DNA of 64,000 nt from the NCBI GenBank assembly GCA_027382625.1, contig JAJKFJ010022614.1, forward strand, positions 1 through 64,000. Reading direction: 5' to 3'. The translations under genes were made by a program, and so were the position numbers. The notes below the pieces were generated by a model. It ran no database searches. It saw nothing but the letters and a program-made list of their open reading frames with translations, and was not told the DNA's origin. Each line of letters starts with the position of its first letter. Position 1 is the stretch's first letter. Below are positions 33,606-44,088 of the stretch, one piece after another. The stretch comes from Tetmemena sp. SeJ-2015 (Eukaryota > Ciliophora > Spirotrichea > Sporadotrichida > Oxytrichidae).

Positions 33606-34009
33606 AGAAATATTTATTCTAATTTAATGAGTAATTAAAATATGAAGTAAAATAAATTATGAAACTCAAAAGTAGACTGTGATTAAAATAAATCTTTGAA
33701 ATAATCTCAATTTTATGGAAGATAACAAAAAATAATTCACACATTTAATTTTTAATCCTCCATACATATATTGATTTAATTTTGACTATAATAGTTTATA
33801 ATCATAGGATTTTTAAAGCCAAAATATACTTTTCCTTATTCTCATTTAAATTCACTTTTATAAGAAATATAGAAACTTATTAAAATAAAGATAGATCAAA
33901 AGATAATCGCAAGTTTAGATAAAATAAATGCCAATAATATTTCAGACATTTATATTATTAAAAAAACAATATTATTTAACAATTTTATCTTAAAACATGA
34001 GTACTCTCT

Positions 34010-35457
34010 GAACTTGAGTTCGAGCAAGAGATCTCTGTGCTTTAAAATGTCAAGCCAAGAGTTGAGAAGTCGGTGGGCGTTTAAACTATCGCACCTGATG
34101 CTCCTCTTGTTGCTGCTCAAGAGATCAATGAGGAGAAGAAACTTTTTGAATGCGAGTAATGTCAACGACAGTTCGAATATCCTCAGAGCCTCAAGCGGCA
34201 CATCAAGGAAGTCCACTCAGCAGACAAACCTAAGATCTATATGAAGCATTAGAAAGTGGACGGTCGCTATCCTTGCTCAACTTGTGAGCAGACATTCTCT
34301 CACTCTGCTTTCCTCAGAAACACATGGAGAAGAAGCACATGGCTGAGTTCGTAATTGAGGATAAAGAAACTTTAAAGATGTGCCAGCTAAGAGGCAAGCA
34401 CGATACCTTGACAAGGTTCAACTAAAGAGGAAGCAAGAGGAGAAGAAGAGGAAGATTAGTTCATGAATCAGAAGCCTTAGTGTATGGTGTCAGTAAAGTT
34501 TCAGCTAGCTCAAAGCAAGACTCCATGCTTGAGAGTTGTAACTTTGGAGGAGTGTGTTCAAAATTACCTCCACCTTGCTGATGCGAAGCGAAGAGACACC
34601 ATCATACAAAAGAGAATGCTTACAAGATCTTCCATTACGAATACCTTGTAAAGAAGGAAAAGAGAGGTCTTGAGTTCGCGAACGAACTGACAGTGTTGAG
34701 AGAAGCGAGGGACAAAAACTTGAAGTACGTTCTTCATCTTGCTGGTGTTCTTATTGATCATGATTACATCGCCATTCGCCTTCCTAAATGGGAGATCACA
34801 CTAAGAGAATTTCTCAGCACGAGGCGCAACAAGTACTAGCTTACTGCTATTCTCACTGACCTCGTTAGAGGAGTGATGGAGTTGCATGAGTTGGGATTCG
34901 TGCACAGAGATCTCAAGCCAGAGAACATCATGATAAACTTTGAACCAGTCAGAGCAACTGTCATAGACTTCAACAGAGTTGTAAGAAGAGAAAACATTGA
35001 GAAGCATCGGTGCAAGGAACGCAGGCTACTTCCCATAGAGACAGACTTGGCTAAAACGGTTCAGTCCCAGTGGGACATTTGGTCTATAGTTGCAATCATA
35101 CTTGAATGCATATGAAACCAGGGGAATACTACTAGTGTGAAAGTGAAGATGATGCAATATAATTTCGCAACAAGACATTGTAAGATAACAAGGTATCAGA
35201 ACCTTTGAAAAAATTAGTAAACAAAAATAATAATCAAAGCACCCTATGAAAACCTAACACTCAGTTATCTGAGATAAGGAAGCACTTAAGGTATAAAATT
35301 CAGAGAATATGACCACGTCAAGGGCACCTTCCTAGAAGACTTTAATTGCCTGTTTAGGGTTAAAAATTTTGCATGATTATAAGTATTAATAAAGAAAAAT
35401 TTAAATTTTACACAACTTTTTCACTTTCTTATCATATTATGGGGTTTTGGGGTTTTG
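34010..35457 (+). mobile_element. TBE transposon remnant (right end)
   Basis: Carries the zinc-finger/kinase gene of TBE elements and ends in GGGGTTTTGGGGTTTTG (35441-35457), the telomere-like terminus of Oxytricha TBEs, directly followed by ATT (35458-35460), the expected ANT target. The other two TBE genes (transposase and the small 22-kDa frame) and the left end are absent, so the element is 5'-truncated; the left limit is approximate. Confidence 0.85.
34120..35115 (+). pseudogene. TBE zinc-finger/protein-kinase gene, frameshifted
   Basis: Two C2H2 fingers: FECEQCQRQFEYPQSLKRH (Cys-x2-Cys, His-x4-His follows) and YPCSTCEQTFSHSAFLR, where a base is lost before the His pair. A basic coiled stretch (RQARYLDKVQLKRKQEEKK) follows in another frame. 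From 34619 a kinase domain runs uncorrupted to TGA 35113-35115: YEYLVKKEKRGLEFANELT, catalytic loop HRDLKPENIMI (His at 34903), and VIDFNRVV where the usual DFG is DFN (34966-34974), then WDIWSIVAIILECI. The domain is short after DFN, lacking the C-terminal lobe end. Several frameshifts make this a pseudogene. This domain pairing is typical of the TBE 57-kDa protein. Confidence 0.85.
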
Positions 35458-35460
35458 ATT
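35441..35460 (+). repeat. TBE telomeric terminus plus ATT target
   Basis: G4T4G4T4G at 35441-35457, then ATT. It is the only G4T4 repeat of this length seen in the window. Confidence 0.9.
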
Positions 35461-36304
35461 AGTCATATTGTAATAATTTGGGATTACATGCTAATAAATA
35501 AGGCTAACTTCTTCTTTTTTTAAGAATTTTTTAAAAATTGTGGCTTGTTGTATTAAAGAATTCACAAATTTATTTTATTAAAAGCACTCTTCCTTCATTG
35601 TTGCAGAATATTATAAAAATATATATTTCTTTATGATTTTATAAAAATTCCTGTATATTATATTAAAAAAAAACATTTTCACTCTTTCTCATCATATTTT
35701 GTGATTTTAAAAATGAAATTAATTTCCAATAATTTTAAGTCATCTCCTTTGGGGGGCATTTATCTGACAAAGTATAGTCAAAATCTTCGAGCTTTTAGAA
35801 GAATAAAAGGCAGTTATAGCTAATACCATTAAGGATAGGACAATTTATTAACTTAAAAATTAAGGTATTGTTTATAAAATGAGTATTAAATTAAAAGTTA
35901 AAATTTGGGATTCTCAGTTACTCTTCAAGCTCATACTCATTTCCATCTGAAGGTATTCTAATTTGGTTATGCATTGGTTGGAAGTCTGAGTGTTGGAATG
36001 AGGGTGTGGATTATAGTGGCCTGAAACCTGGGGAGGTTGTCAGAGTTTTCAGCTCACTGGTTCGAGATCTATAATAGACAAACACTAAGCTTCGCTTCGC
36101 AACTTGGCGATCCTTAATTCGCGGAGCAGCTGCTTTTTAGATGCTACTGGAGGTTTTTCTCTCACTAAGTTTTTATATAAGGTACACAGAAGCCGGGGCC
36201 TCCTGCTCAGAGGATTAGATGGAGGGGGGAGTGTCAAGCTAGAGACCACACTGCACGGCTGTGTCGTGGCATTGCGGAGTAGTTTTGATCATTACTTCAG
36301 TCAT
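35461..36304 (-). CDS. Unknown Ser/Thr/Pro-rich protein, abutted by the TBE end
   Basis: ATG 36304: MTEVMIKTTPQCHDTAVQC, LDTPPSIQSSEQEAPASVY, KLSERKTSSSIQKAAAPRI, KDRQVAKRSLVFVYYRSRT, SELKTLTTSPGFRPLQSTP, SFQHSDFQPMHNQIRIPSD GNEYELEEQ (to about 35915). The G+C of this part is far above the surroundings. The frame has no TGA down to the TBE junction at 35457, though below 35915 the sequence becomes AT-rich and may be an IES. Rich in Ser/Thr/Pro and basic patches, like a disordered regulatory protein. No family recognised. Either the element inserted in or just beyond the gene. Confidence 0.6.
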
Positions 36305-36319
36305 GATAAATAAACCGGG

Positions 36320-37740
36320 GGAAACTGTAATTCCTTTAAAGTATTAGGCATATCAAATTATTTTTCCAAATCACAATATTGAAGGCATAAAGAAACAAAC
36401 TACCATTTTTTTCGCCATAGCAGGATATTTGTTCTTCGTTTTAAAATTTCATCTCATCTTTTTTCTCAAAATTTCCTCTGATATCCTTTCCAAGTATTGG
36501 TTATATATGGAAAAATGAGATTTAACCATACTTATAATGGGATAGGTATCCAACTGTTTTTTCTTCCAGTTTCAAATCTAAGACTATACTTTTTATTCCA
36601 TTACTTTTTTAATTTTTTTTACTAAAACAGATTAATCTTCCTCACCTCTCCATTTACACATATACGATATTCTGCTATATTATTTTCTACTTTATAAATC
36701 TTGAATTTTAATATTGAAATTATTTTCATATCAATTACTTAGACATTTTCAAAGAATTTGCTCGTGAATTTTACTTTGATTAGCCAAGAGTTTATGATGA
36801 GATTTTTTTATAATGCAAGCTGCTCTACTTCTTTGTTTTTTACCTCCTCACTTAATAAAAATCATTATTTATAAAAAGAAAAATGATTTAATCTACTCAA
36901 AATTTAATTAAGCAAAATGATTTAGATTACTTTAGATTATAATTTGTTTGATTAAAATAATAAATACTTGGCTCCTCCATTAGCTCATTATTGAAAAATA
37001 ATATAATTCATTTCATTTCGAAATAATGACTCTAAAAATTCAGACATTTATTTAATATTCTAAATTTTTTGAAATTCAAAAATTAGGGTAACCTTTAATG
37101 GAAATTAAGTTTTACAAATGATCGGAAAAATGAAACCCATTTTCCTTCAAATATATGTTTAAAAGGTAAAATTTGTTAATAATTCCAGTTCTTATAGAAA
37201 TAAATGAAAATTTTAACATTTAGGGCAATAAATTTTAGTTCAAGGCAATTAAGGATTAGATTTAAGAAAATCAATTATTTTAAATTATTTTATCCTCTAA
37301 TTCAAAAAAGACTTACAAATATTAAAATATGCACATAATAATTTTAGCAAGAGAGTGTAATATTGAACAGGTGATTAATTTTTTTTTACAATAGTTTTTG
37401 AATTGACTTGAATTATTTTCGACAATAGAGAAGAAAATATTTTAAAATGTCTAACTATTATTTATCACAATTTAATCTTGAGCTATTCTAAAATCGCTAA
37501 ATGATTCTAAACATCACACTTATATTTTATAAATAGGAAGCACTCGTAAATAAATATAATATTTATAGCAAATAATATGAAAGTTAGGATTTAGGGTTAT
37601 GGTTAGTATTAAAATATTTAATTATCGATTATTACTTCAGATAATTCTTTTAAAAACTACATCTCTAATTCAAGTTTATATTAGTGATACTAAAATATTT
37701 AATTAGAATTTTTAATTATAGATCTTCTTATTAGAAAATT
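36320..37740. other. AT-rich region, nothing recognised
   Basis: About 1.4 kb without a supported gene or family member. Confidence 0.5.
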
Positions 37741-37743
37741 TCT

Positions 37744-38464
37744 GGGTGGACGGAAGTTAACCTCACCCCTCCTTAATTTTATTAACAAATAGATAATTAG
37801 GTTACAAAAGGCCGAAAAGCACAAAAATTAAGAACTTTTATGATTAAAATTTCCCCACAGGATCAAAAAATAGATTTTCACATTATTTTTTTTGTATAAA
37901 ATTGACTTTATTCTTAATGAAATAGATTTTTTAGAAGTTTCTAATTCCTAAACAAAACATTCTTAATTATTAAATTCATGAATGCAGATAGGCAGGGGTG
38001 TTGGCTCTCTGCTAAGAGATAACTTAACAACTTTAATTTACATATATATGATCATTCTTTCAAGTAAAGCTGATAAATTTAATTCATCTTAACTTTTCGG
38101 TGAATTTTGTCTGCTTATTTTGTATTTAGATAAGACCAAAAAAATTAAAAGTAACTATAAGAAATCGTTCTAAGGTAGGGGTGATTTACTAAGTGAGTTA
38201 TAGTTTGATAACGTTAAAGTCATAAAATGTCTTTATTTAATTGATTAAGCTTAGATTTCAATCCGTATATACTTATAACCAAGTATATCATAACAAATTG
38301 ATTTTTTGGACAAAGGCTTAAAATCTTAAATGTATAAATTGACCCTCGAGAAGATTAATTACACAAAAATCTCTCAATTTTTAAGGCACTTTTGGCCAAT
38401 TTTGACCAAGGATGTTTATTGAAAGCGAGCTATTTATTAAATGATGGGAGGCCTCATTCCCCAG
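37744..38464. mobile_element. Family K foldback element (K4)
   Basis: Left end GGGTGGACGGAAGTTAACC; right end on minus GGGGAATGAGGCCTCCC. The arms share AACAAATAG/AATAAATAG, GGCCGAAAAG/GGCCAAAAG, CACAAAAATTAAGA, and further AT-rich motifs in inverted order. The GGNCGGAAGT terminus is shared with K3 and K5. 721 bp, no coding frame. Confidence 0.6.
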
Positions 38465-38639
38465 ATTTTTTTAATAAAATTTTTAAATTATAATAGCATC
38501 TTCGCATTGATTGTCTGTTGCTTATCATTCCAACTATCAAACTGCGACTGGCTCATCTCATTATAATTAATTATAATCATTCATATATAAAGTTTGATTG
38601 AATTACTTCAATAAATTTTTCAAAATACACTTTTTATGA

Positions 38640-38800
38640 TTTAAAAAAATATAAAACCATTCGATTTATTGGTGCATCATGCTTACTTTCCTCTGATTAT
38701 TCATCTTGAGCAGTTGAAGCTGTAGATAAACTCTTTTCTTCTTCTTCTTACTCTACCTAACTAGTACTCTGTAGATCGCTATTATTCAAACCGTCTTAGA
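38640..38800 (-). CDS. Short acidic coding island
   Basis: Minus strand: FQDGLNNSDLQSTSQVEQE, EEEKSLSTASTAQDEQSEE, SKHDAPINRMV. Strongly acidic and Ser-rich, like a disordered tail. It begins and ends in AT-rich DNA. Confidence 0.45.
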
Positions 38801-38979
38801 AATTAAAATTAAATAAAAGCAATAGATTTTACTAAATTAGGTTTTATAATTTTGATTCTAGTAGACTATTAAACCTTTTTATTAGCTCTTGGAAAATTTA
38901 ATTTTCGTTCAGAAGATATAAAATTAAATATTAAAAGAATTAGCAGTATGAAGGTTGAAAAATAGGCATATTCGGCCTA

Positions 38980-39192
38980 TTGTCCATTTTTCACATAATG
39001 GCAAATAAAATTATAAAATTAGTGCAAAATAATTCTTGTATAGAAAATAATAGTATTTACACGAAGTATGCTATTCCTTCTGTAAAGTCTAATCAGAGGA
39101 GCGCTAACCATGAGTTCGTGATCCTTAAAATTTGTAATATAAAGGCTACTTGGAGAACCAAAGTATTTTTAGAACTTTTTTATAAATTGTAA
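38980..39192 (+). CDS. Weak coding candidate
   Basis: Plus frame with KYAIPSVKSNQRSANHEFV and ICNIKATWRTKVF. Mixed composition; no support beyond that. Preceded by the near-palindrome ATAGGCATATTCGGCCTAT at 38963-38981. Confidence 0.25.
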   Translation: MSIFHIMANKIIKLVQNNSCIENNSIYTKYAIPSVKSNQRSANHEFVILKICNIKATWRTKVFLELFYKL

Positions 39193-39199
39193 TTATTCT

Positions 39200-40200
39200 A
39201 AAGTATATTATATGCAAATATAAGTGAGTTTTGCTTTGTAAATAGAATACTCTTATTCTAAATTTCATAAAAAATTTTAATAAGTAGAGTAAAGTTTAAA
39301 AATAATTTATCGTTAAAGCTGAGCTATTATCCAATTAAGCAAAATTGGAGGTAAAATTACTAAAAAATGACAATTAAGCTTCATAAATTAATGTAAACCC
39401 GTGAAAATTTACTTTCGTCTTAATTTTCAATTAAAAAATACTCTATGCTAGCATTAGTCGGGATATTTTAAACCTCTCTTAATATTTGAAAGAGTTCTTT
39501 TATAGCAATAAGTTTCTTATATATAATATGACTTAGTCTCGACTTCAAAAGCTTCTAGAATGCAAATTTATACTTGTCTTATTCCACTGCTTTTTTAGAT
39601 TAACTCTTTGTTATTTTCCAATAAAATTTAATTAGTCTAGTTGTAAAATGGGCTTTATATCTTATTCTATCTGTGACTTTAAAATATTTGAAACTAAATG
39701 AATCATTCTAAAAACAAAGTTATTAGATTATTTTATCAATCAATTATACAATATAGATTAAAAAGCTTAATACTTAACCAGTGTCTGCTGTTATGCAGCT
39801 ACCGAGCAGGAAAATTTTTTATCCACTCCAATGTGATTACTTTTCAACTGCCACTTAATTTGTTTAAAAATTAAATCATAAGCTTTAAATTTAAATATGG
39901 TGTTCTCTTTTTATTTTTCAAATTTCGCACTTGATCTTAACCGACAAACTAATTAGATTTCGTCAACGTAAAAGAATTAATATGGCGATGACTTAATGAT
40001 TGACAGTGTTTTATACTTTTTCAATAAACATAGTCCAAATAATTTTAGGTGTTTAAAAAATTAATTCATCTCATCTCTAGTCAATGAATCAAATTTTTTT
40101 AACAGACATTTTGAGAAAAAAATTGGGAATTTATGCATTACCTATTTAACTTATCCCTTATTTAAATCTTGTTGAGTTTGATTTTAAATTTTAGATATTT
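39200..40200. other. AT-rich region, nothing recognised
   Basis: No supported gene. A G+C-richer stretch at 39780-39850 (GTGTCTGCTGTTATGCAGC) may be repeat-derived. Confidence 0.45.
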
Positions 40201-40204
40201 AAAT

Positions 40205-40355
40205 CTTAATTATGCTTCATTTTAAATTGCTTTGAGGTATCTTTCTTTCTTCTTAGATTTGATTATTAGGCATCCTCTACTGTTGATAATCGATATTAAC
40301 AAATTCTGAACCCATTTTTGAAGTATTCGACTCTTCCGAGTACTCATAAATATTT
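40205..40355 (-). CDS. Coding island ending in TGA
   Basis: Minus strand: YKNIYEYSEESNTSKMGSE, FVNIDYQQQRMPNNQIQEE, RKIPQSNLK, TGA. Hydrophilic with several TAA/TAG Gln. Likely the 3' end of a gene. Confidence 0.45.
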
Positions 40356-40489
40356 TTATATGAGAAATTTAAAGTAAATATAATTGACATAGATAGGGGG
40401 TCTTTGGATTTATGCATCATTAAAACTTTGATCTTAAAGAGTTTATAAAAATAATTTTATTCAAAATACTGTTTAATTATGTCAAAATA

Positions 40490-40620
40490 AGAGTAACTGA
40501 TATCCAAAATAAAGGCCAAAGCATTATTTAAGTAAATATGACGAACATTATAATTAATGAGCGTTGGAGCCATCAATCTATTCCTAGTTCATACTCCTTT
40601 CGCCGCTTCTATATTTAAAT
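40490..40620 (-). CDS. Coding island ending in TGA
   Basis: Minus strand: KYRSGERSMNQEQIDGSNA, HQLQCSSYLLKQCFGLYFG, YQLLLF, TGA. Lies between the previous island and foldback K5. May belong to the same gene in a different frame. Confidence 0.35.
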
Positions 40621-40717
40621 TTAACAATAAATTATTACTCTTATTCAACTACATGATCAGGTAGTACTAAAGAAGAATTTTATTTTAATATAATTAAATT
40701 ACAAAAGAATTCCAGGG

Positions 40718-41408
40718 GAACTACACACCCATAATAGAATTATCTAAATTAATCTTGTATTTAATCTAAAATGGGCAAAAATCAGGGAAAAAATCGATTT
40801 TGAATTATAAGTTTCTTAAAAGGTCAAACTTTATAAATTAAGATAAGAACTATTAATTTATTACTTATCAATTTTATTAGTCTGACTATTTTATATTATG
40901 ATGATGATAATTTTTTCTGTTTTTATGAAGTCTTATTCAAGCTTTAAAGTTTAACGATTATTCTATAAAATAGAAAAATAGCAAGGTATTCGGAAAAATT
41001 ATAGAATTTATCTTAGTATCAAAGTTTAAATAATGCTGCAGAGCAAAAGTTAAATAACATAATTTAACTAAATTACCATAATCTAAAAATAATATTGGAG
41101 TAAAGATTGTAATAAGTTTAAGAAAAAATTATTATACTTTTATTAAAAATGAAAGGATATCATAATTAATGCGTTTAATATTTCTAATATTATCTAAAGA
41201 CCATAGATTAATGTCCAAATAGTTCTCAGAATCAAATTTAATAACATAAAATCTGATAAAAAATCAGATTTTTTACCCTCATTGAATTTTTTTAAGCCAA
41301 AGTTCCTTAATTTTTTTGAGAATTTGAACAAAATACGACTTGCATAAATGGATGAATTGGAAAAACTTTGATAATAAAAAGTGGAGGTGAGTATTTCCGC
41401 CCTCCCCT
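40718..41408. mobile_element. Family K foldback element (K5)
   Basis: The right end on minus GGGGAGGGCGGAAATACTC matches K3; the left end GGGGAACTACACACCC is more diverged. Arms share AAATTAA, GGCAAAAAT/GGCTTAAAAAA and AAAGGTCAAAC/GAGGGTAAAA. About 690 bp. Confidence 0.5.
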
Positions 41409-42862
41409 TCCAAATTCTCATCTTTTAAGAAATTCATGGAAATATCTTGAAGCATTAGAATTGATATCTAGCCAGGCATTTCTGATTGAACTTGTTTCAA
41501 CTCTCCTTCTTAACGAACTTTGTAAAGAGAGTCATCTTCGATCCGATTGACTTGTAGGGACTGAGAGGCTTTATCATCTTAGTTCTATATTTATATTCTT
41601 GCATTATATTAATATAAAAAGATGATTAATAGCCCTTAAGAGTATGGGAGGACTTGCTCCTGTCTAAACAGAGGATGACTGACTCTTAATTACAAGCCAG
41701 AGTTATATTAATTCACAATAATTATGGAAATGTAATTTAATGGCTAAAACAAAACTATCATAATAAGAGCTGGCAAGAATCTAATGGGAGCACTATTTCT
41801 AGTGATAATCAATGATAGGATACCATATTGGACAAAGATGATGCAAACAATGTGAAACAGTGGGGATTAAAAGTGCTGGACATTTGATGAGCCAATAAAA
41901 GAAATTTAATCTTGCAAATGCATTCACTGTCACTAAATTCATCTCTAATTATAAGAACTAATACCTCACTCTAAAATCAAATTTTCACATGCAATTCAAA
42001 AAGCTAACTAATTCTCTACATTCTATCTTTCAAGAGTACTCCTACTTGTGTTTGAAAAATATGTCATCTATGTTCGTTTTAATCTACATTTTTGAATATC
42101 TTGATCACATAATTGTATTTGACCTCATAGCCCTTAAGAGTATGGGAGGACTCGCTCCGGTTAGTACCCTAATTCACTTCTGCTGTTTAATAAAACTACA
42201 GCAGACTGATTTTGCACTAAACAAGCCCCCTTGAGTGTCAACGCAAGTCATCTCTGTTTATTCACTTCCATAGATTTCATTTTCCAAAAATACCCTCAAT
42301 ATTAGCTTGAAATAGAGGCAAAATTAAGGGCATAATCCTAATAGGAAGACTTGCATACTCCAGGAATTTTTTTGGCATCTATAAGTAAAGTTTTAAAGGT
42401 AGAGCTCTAAATAGCAACTGGCTCACGTATAAATAAAGATTTAACCACAACGATTTACTTCATTAAACAACTTAATTCGAAGCGTAAAAGGAATAATATA
42501 AGGTGGCATAATTATAACTTGGAAACACTACTACTCTTCTTTAGACTGGATCGCCTAGAAGTTAAGATATTATGATCTCGCCTCACCATTTTTATTTGGA
42601 TGCCAAATTAATGATCTTAAAGTTAATTCATTAAATATATATACTATATTATTAGGCTGAAAAATTCTTTTCAAAGTTAGATTCTTAAATTAGACAATAC
42701 TTCTACTTCTGGCAAATAAAGGCTGCTTAAATCTCAAGAATCGCAGTTTATTAAGTATATTATATTGAAGCAGTTGAATATTATAGGATCAAAATGATGA
42801 AGTAGTCGAATTAGGCTTATTATTTTCTTGGATTATTTATGATATTCAAAATAATTTAAGAT
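41408..42862 (+). CDS. Multi-part gene with in-frame 26-bp direct repeat
   Basis: Successive plus-strand coding stretches: LLRNSWKYLEALELISSQA, FLIELVSTLLLNELCKES (41420-41545); FDPIDLQGLRGFIILV (about 41535); IALKSMGGLAPV (first copy, 41629); DTILDKDDANNVKQWGLKV (about 41818); a clean frame from ATG 41887, MSQQKKFNLANAFTVTKFI to FDLIALKSMGGLAPVSTLI (second copy) and TGA 42232-42234; SIDFIFQKYPQYQLEIEAK, LASISKVLKVELQIATGSR (42268-42570); and AEKFFSKLDSQIRQYFYFW, IKAAQISRIAVYQVYYIEA (about 42658-42850). Frame changes without loss of coding character indicate IESs, and the repeated phrase hints at scrambling. No domain recognised; helix-rich. Confidence 0.55.
41629..41660 (+). repeat. Direct repeat copy 1 (26 bp perfect plus 5 of 6)
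   Basis: ATAGCCCTTAAGAGTATGGG AGGACT, then T, then GCTCC. The second copy is at 42127-42158, 498 bp on and in the same codon phase, with C at the variable position. Confidence 0.9.
42127..42158 (+). repeat. Direct repeat copy 2
   Basis: Same 26 bp as 41629-41654. It lies inside the clean 116-codon frame and encodes IALKSMGGLAP. Confidence 0.9.
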
Positions 42863-43504
42863 TAGAAAGGGGGTAGTTCTTCATAACTTACTGTTTGGTT
42901 ACTCTATTTAAGACCTTCAGGTATTTTTTTTTGCCCTAGCCTGGATTTGAATAAGTTGTTTTGAAATTTATTAAATCAAAATTTTAAAATATAGTAATTA
43001 CATTTCATTAGATCTTCCCAACATTTTCTAACAAAGGTTTTAATATTTGCAATTTGACATATTGTTTGGTTGACTTGAAAATAAGATGAAATTTTATCCT
43101 CAGAAAATAATACAAATAGGGAATACTTCTGAGGCTACATTATTTAGAAATTTGTGAATTAATATGACAATAAAATTATAAGTGATTAATAATCTGATGT
43201 TATTAATACAGAATAGAACAAGTGCTGAGAGGACTTAAATCAAGTAACGAGTTTAAATTTTAAGCTGCTGCTGTGTTTTCAAAATTTGAAAGAAAAAGAT
43301 GAATCCATTTTTATAGATAATAATTTAAAGGGAGTTAAGGAGTAAATCTTTAGGATATAAAAGAGATACATGAGTAATAGGTATTAACGCAAATTTAAAT
43401 ACATGCCATTACATATTGTCTCAAATGATGGTGAAGTGCCATCTTCATAAGGAAGCTGAAATCTTGAAAACAGAATCTCACTTGCACCCCTTCCCCTCTA
43501 AATT

Positions 43505-44030
43505 TTTTCCTCAAAGTATGTCAATTAAACCCCATTGAGTAAGGTGAATCCTCGAAATGAGATAAATCTGATTAATAATTCTTTTGGTAATGCCTGGAAT
43601 ATTTACTTCGCAAGAGACTTCAAATAAGTCTATATACAGCATGCTCATACTTTTCTCCCCTGAGTTCCCTTAGAAACTTAAATGAAAATAATTATTCCAT
43701 ATTTACCAGAGGATATGATTTTAAGCAAAATCATTATTTTGGCGCAAAGGATATTACTAATTTAACGTTGATTTTTGAAATTGTTAAAACCTAATTAACT
43801 TTGTACCAATTAACTTAATGGGAAGGAAATAATTATAAATAGGGCCATTAGGGAACTCACCCATTAGATATATAACGGTAAGTAAAAATCGCAAAAGAGA
43901 TTAAGAGTGCTAAAAATTTAAATAAAGACATCAGTAATTAAAACTTACATTACAGTAAAAATTTAGAAATGAGGTTTTTTTCTCCATCACACCCCCTTGC
44001 AAGCATTAAAAAATTGAATTGAATTATGTA
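43505..44030 (+). CDS. Coding island, possible continuation of the preceding gene
   Basis: SSKYVNQTPLSKVNPRNEI, NLINNSFGNAWNIYFARDF KQVYIQHAHTF (43505-43665), then VPLETQMKIIIPYLPEDM (about 43667-43720), then a long clean frame NHYFGAKDITNLTLIFEIV, KTQLTLYQLTQWEGNNYKQ, DIQRQVKIAKEIKSAKNLN KDISN to TGA near 44022. The last frame has many TAA/TAG Gln. Same strand as 41408-42862, separated by 640 bp of AT-rich DNA with G- and C-rich edges (42868, 43480) that could be a diverged foldback. Confidence 0.5.
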
Positions 44031-44088
44031 GTATAAAAAAGAATATCAAGTTCCAATCTAGAGATCAGGATTAATAAAACAACTCAAG

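Noticed and set aside
36045..36080. GGTTCGA motif resembling a tRNA T arm.
   Set aside because: No 5-bp stem around the loop; it lies within the convincing minus-strand coding region 35915-36304.
36104..36313. Plus-strand 69-codon frame.
   Set aside because: Shadow of the much better minus-strand gene, which reads through TAA/TAG as Gln.
42868..43495. Possible sixth foldback element (GGGGGTAGTTC... to ...ACCCCTTCCCCTC).
   Set aside because: Tips are suggestive but internal arms do not pair well by eye; left as AT-rich DNA.
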